A DNA stretch of 36,547 nt from assembly GCA_900546515.1 (NCBI GenBank), contig URDG01000026.1, positions 1-36,547 on the forward strand, read 5' to 3'. Origin of the DNA: an uncultured Eubacteriales bacterium (lineage in GTDB: Bacteria > Bacillota > Clostridia > Oscillospirales > Oscillospiraceae). The translations under genes were made by a program, and so were the position numbers. Below are positions 34,029-36,547 of the stretch, one piece after another. The notes under the pieces are model-generated. The model had not been told where the DNA came from and ran no database searches. It worked only from the letters and a program-made list of their open reading frames with translations. Numbering within the stretch: position 1 is the first letter of the stretch; every line of letters begins with the position of its first letter.

Positions 34029-34221
34029 TGCCGTCTCCGTATAATGAACATACTCTGTCATCTATATTTTAAGCATATTTCAGCGGATGTACAACAACAA
34101 CAATTTTGTGAACAATCGTCCTCTGCCATATTCTTCATGCTTGGTTGAACGGAATCTTTACACTTTCTTTTGCCTTTACCTGTCGCTGCTTATACGTGGC
34201 TCTGATCGGAACAGTTTTATG

Positions 34222-34250
34222 TTGCAATTTCTAACCGGGCATGGCATAAT
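34222..34250 (+). promoter_or_regulatory. Promoter of proBA
   Basis: TTGCAA (34222-34227), 17-nt spacer, CATAAT (34245-34250), with a further TATAAT at 34255-34260. The start codon follows 40 nt later, leaving no room for a T-box leader. Confidence 0.65.
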
Positions 34251-34290
34251 GCAGTATAATTAATGCTACAGATAAGCTGGGGTGATATAT

Positions 34291-35076
34291 ATGCGTATGG
34301 TTGTGAAAATCGGGACCTCTACATTGGCTCATACCACCGGTCGGCTTAACATACAGCGTATGGAAAAGCTGTGCAAGGTTCTGAGTGACCTGAAGAATGC
34401 CGGGCATGAAATGATCCTTGTTTCCTCAGGTGCGATAGGCATGGGTGTTGGAAAGCTGAGCCTGACCGAGCGCCCCAAAGACATGCCGACAAAGCAGGCC
34501 GCAGCAGCGGTAGGTCAAGGCGAACTGATGTATATTTATGACAAGCTCTTTACAGAGTACAATCATATCGTTGCGCAGATGCTCATAACTGCGCCAGATC
34601 TTGCCGACGACGGATGCCGGAAGAGCAACTTTCATAATACGCTTGAACGGCTGCTGCAGCTTGGCGCGTTACCGATAATAAATGAAAATGACACGGTCTC
34701 CACCGATGAAATTGTGATCGGGGATAACGATACTCTTTCGGCAGAGGTTGCTGCAACGGTATCGGCAGAGCTTCTGATATTGCTGTCAGATATTGACGGA
34801 CTGTATGACAGCGACCCGCATAAAAATGCGCAGGCAAAGCTCATAGATGAGGTAACTGATATTGACGACGGTATCCTTGCTCTTGCTGGAGGCGAGGGTT
34901 CATCACTCGGAACCGGTGGAATGATCACCAAACTGCACGCGGCCATGATAGCGACAAATGCCGGTTGTGAGATGGTAATCGCAAACGGCAGCAATCCTGA
35001 CATTCTGTATGATATAGTGGATGGAAAGCACGTCGGAACAAGATTTTTGATAGGAACAAAGGGGACACGAAAATGA
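34291..35076 (+). CDS. proB: Glutamate 5-kinase
   Basis: A 261-residue amino-acid kinase that phosphorylates L-glutamate, the first step of proline synthesis. Seen are VVKIGTSTL at the N-terminus (ATP/phosphate site), VSSGAIGMG, INENDTVSTDE with the active-site aspartate, and GTGGMITKL near the C-terminus. It lacks the PUA domain found in the approximately 370-residue E. coli enzyme, as do many Firmicutes homologues. GGGGTGAT precedes ATG 34291. Its stop overlaps the proA start by 4 nt. Confidence 0.95.
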   Translation: MRMVVKIGTSTLAHTTGRLNIQRMEKLCKVLSDLKNAGHEMILVSSGAIGMGVGKLSLTERPKDMPTKQAAAAVGQGELMYIYDKLFTEYNHIVAQMLITAPDLADDGCRKSNFHNTLERLLQLGALPIINENDTVSTDEIVIGDNDTLSAEVAATVSAELLILLSDIDGLYDSDPHKNAQAKLIDEVTDIDDGILALAGGEGSSLGTGGMITKLHAAMIATNAGCEMVIANGSNPDILYDIVDGKHVGTRFLIGTKGTRK

Positions 35077-36329
35077 CCACGCTTGAACTTCTCAGAGCAA
35101 CCAAAGCTGTATGGGGCAGCATACGCGATGCATCGCCGGAAGAGAAGAACCGCATCCTGCTTGCAATGGCGGACGCCCTGCAGCAGGAGACGGACAGTAT
35201 ACTTGCGGCAAATGAGCAGGACATGGACAAGGCGCGCGGCGGAATATCCGAGGTCATGCTTGACAGGCTCAGTCTCGATCCTGCGCGCATCGACGGCATG
35301 GCGGACGGTATCAGAGCCACCGTAAAACTCCCCGACCATACCGGGCGCATCATTTCAGAGACTGTGCATGCAAACGGCATGCACATCTGCAAAAAGCAGG
35401 TACCGCTCGGACTTGTCGCAATCATATATGAAAGCCGCCCGAACGTTACATCTGACGCTGCGGCGCTTGCGATAAAGAGCGGCAACGTCTGCATGCTCCG
35501 CAGCGGCAAGGAGGCGTTCAACAGCTGTCACGCCATTGTGAGGGCACTTAAGAAGGGCATTGCCGCTGCCGGCGGCAACCCCGACATTGTAAACATAGTC
35601 GAGGATACAAGCCGCAGCAGTGCGGAGGATATCATGCAGGCGTCCGGGCTGGTCGATCTGCTCATTCCTCGCGGCGGTGCGGGCTTGATACGTGCCTGTG
35701 TGCAGAACGCGACAGTCCCCTGCATAGAAACCGGCACCGGTATATGTCATGTCTATGTCGATGAATTTGCGGATCTTGACAAGGCCGTCAATATAATAGT
35801 CAACGCTAAGACCAGCCGCCCCTCCGTATGCAACGCAGAGGAGGTCTGCCTTGTACATAAAGCGGTTGCGGCAAAGTTCCTTCCCATGCTGAAAAGAGCT
35901 CTTGTGGACGACCGCCGCGCCGCCGGTCTGATCCCTGTTGAGCTGCGTCTTGACCCCGCTGCCGCGCGAATAATCGACGGCACGCCGGCCTCCTCCGCCG
36001 ACTTCGATACCGAATTTCTTAACTATATTCTCGCAGTCGCAGTTGTCGACAGTCTTGATGCCGCAATTGCCCATATTCGGAAGCACTCCACGCACCACAG
36101 CGATGCGATAGTCACGGAGAACCCCGCCCGCGCGGAGCGCTTCGTCAACGAGATAGACAGCGCCGCGGTATACGTCAATGTCTCCACTCGCTTCACTGAC
36201 GGCGGTGAATTTGGGCTGGGCTGTGAAATGGGAATCTCCACGCAAAAGCTGCACGCGAGAGGCCCTATGGGGCTTGACGAGCTGAGTACGTATAAATACA
36301 TTATAACCGGCAACGGTCAGGTCAGATAA
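35073..36329 (+). CDS. proA: Glutamate-5-semialdehyde dehydrogenase (gamma-glutamyl phosphate reductase)
   Basis: A 418-residue aldehyde dehydrogenase-fold enzyme that reduces gamma-glutamyl phosphate with NADPH, the second step of proline synthesis. Typical are PLGLVAIIYESRPNVT, the RSGKEA segment, the catalytic C253 in SVCNAEE and the C-terminal TRFTDGGEFGLGCEMGIST. The ATGA overlap with proB shows translational coupling. proC is not in the window. Confidence 0.96.
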   Translation: MTTLELLRATKAVWGSIRDASPEEKNRILLAMADALQQETDSILAANEQDMDKARGGISEVMLDRLSLDPARIDGMADGIRATVKLPDHTGRIISETVHANGMHICKKQVPLGLVAIIYESRPNVTSDAAALAIKSGNVCMLRSGKEAFNSCHAIVRALKKGIAAAGGNPDIVNIVEDTSRSSAEDIMQASGLVDLLIPRGGAGLIRACVQNATVPCIETGTGICHVYVDEFADLDKAVNIIVNAKTSRPSVCNAEEVCLVHKAVAAKFLPMLKRALVDDRRAAGLIPVELRLDPAAARIIDGTPASSADFDTEFLNYILAVAVVDSLDAAIAHIRKHSTHHSDAIVTENPARAERFVNEIDSAAVYVNVSTRFTDGGEFGLGCEMGISTQKLHARGPMGLDELSTYKYIITGNGQVR

Positions 36330-36335
36330 ATACAG

Positions 36336-36395
36336 GCGTAAAGCGGCAAGGAGCCGGGTCTCAGCAGCGAGACCCGGCTCCTTGCCGCTTTACGC
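36336..36395 (+). terminator. Terminator of proBA
   Basis: A perfect 27-bp stem (36336-36362 with 36369-36395) and 6-nt loop, the longest hairpin in the window. There is no clear T tail in either direction, but it separates proBA from the convergent kinase gene. Confidence 0.8.
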
Positions 36396-36467
36396 TTGCA
36401 GAAAACTGGAAGCTTATGCTGCTCATGATGCGCTTATATCATTTTTGTGGTGATTATCATGCGCTGT

Positions 36468-36547
36468 TTATTGCATCGGCAGCTCGACCGCGATGGTCGT
36501 GCCCTTGTCCGAGCTTTCCTCCACCCAAACGGAGCCGCCGTGGAGAT
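36468..36547 (-). CDS. Sensor histidine kinase, C-terminal end (partial)
   Basis: The last 25 codons of a gene entering from the right edge. They read LHGGSVWVEESSDKG then TTIAVELPMQ-stop, the G2 box and closing strand of a histidine-kinase ATPase domain. The stop TAA is at 36468-36470 on the minus strand. Nothing more can be said of its sensor or partner. Confidence 0.75.
   Translation of the reverse strand, partial: LHGGSVWVEESSDKGTTIAVELPMQ

Noticed and set aside
1..36547. CRISPR array, rRNA genes or intact insertion sequences
   Set aside because: No regularly spaced repeats, no rRNA sequence, and no transposase with terminal repeats was seen.

Overview
The window looks like chromosome from a low- to mid-GC Gram-positive anaerobe of the class Clostridia, probably a gut Oscillospiraceae-type organism. 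The grounds are the strong AGGAGG-type ribosome binding sites, sigma-A promoters, the YmfF/YmfH-type M16 peptidase pair, Lgt, a 2-hydroxyacyl-CoA dehydratase, FadR- and DeoR-type regulators, and CCA encoded in the tRNA gene. No marker fixes the species, so this is inference.

Layout. (1) 1-4.75 kb: a GNAT acetyltransferase, then a FadR-family regulator divergent from a two-subunit 2-hydroxyacyl-CoA dehydratase operon that ends with a 50-residue membrane peptide and a strong terminator. (2) 4.8-11.9 kb: one very large membrane protein of the cyclic beta-glucan synthase type (GT84-like plus glycoamylase-like plus GH94-like). (3) 11.9-15.9 kb: ymfF-like, ymfH-like (zinc motif HYLEH), lgt and a small coiled-coil protein. 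(4) 16.0-27.9 kb: a tRNA-Arg(CCG) integration hot spot. A consensus promoter is followed by two broken tRNA 5' halves, one intact tRNA-Arg and a decayed integrase. The matching tRNA 3' half lies 11.4 kb further on, so an island appears to be bounded by imperfect 46-bp repeats.

The island's cargo is a minus-strand operon. It carries a PMM-like HAD phosphatase, two different sn-glycerol-1-phosphate dehydrogenase (AraM/EgsA) paralogues, an AfuABC/FbpABC-type ABC importer with a fused double permease, and L-ribulose-5-phosphate 4-epimerase. A divergent DeoR-type regulator controls it from overlapping promoters. The simplest reading is import and oxidation of a phosphorylated polyol (glycerol 1-phosphate or a pentitol phosphate), feeding DHAP or xylulose 5-phosphate. 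This is the best candidate in the window for an undescribed system. The mobility genes are decayed: the integrase has lost its N-terminus and has a frameshift, a DUF6076-like gene has lost its 5' end, and small gene fragments remain at the right end.

(5) 28.0-34.0 kb: a FadR-type regulator divergent from an IlvD/Edd-family dehydratase, an esterase-D-type hydrolase and a GntP-family permease. This looks like a sugar-acid (aldonate) utilisation unit. Its two operators share the half site ACTTGT-N11-ACAAGT. It is followed by a frameshifted, truncated metallo-beta-lactamase-fold gene joined tail to tail with a truncated MMPL transporter gene. (6) 34.2-36.5 kb: proB-proA (proline biosynthesis), a 27-bp-stem terminator, and the last 25 codons of a sensor histidine kinase at the window edge.
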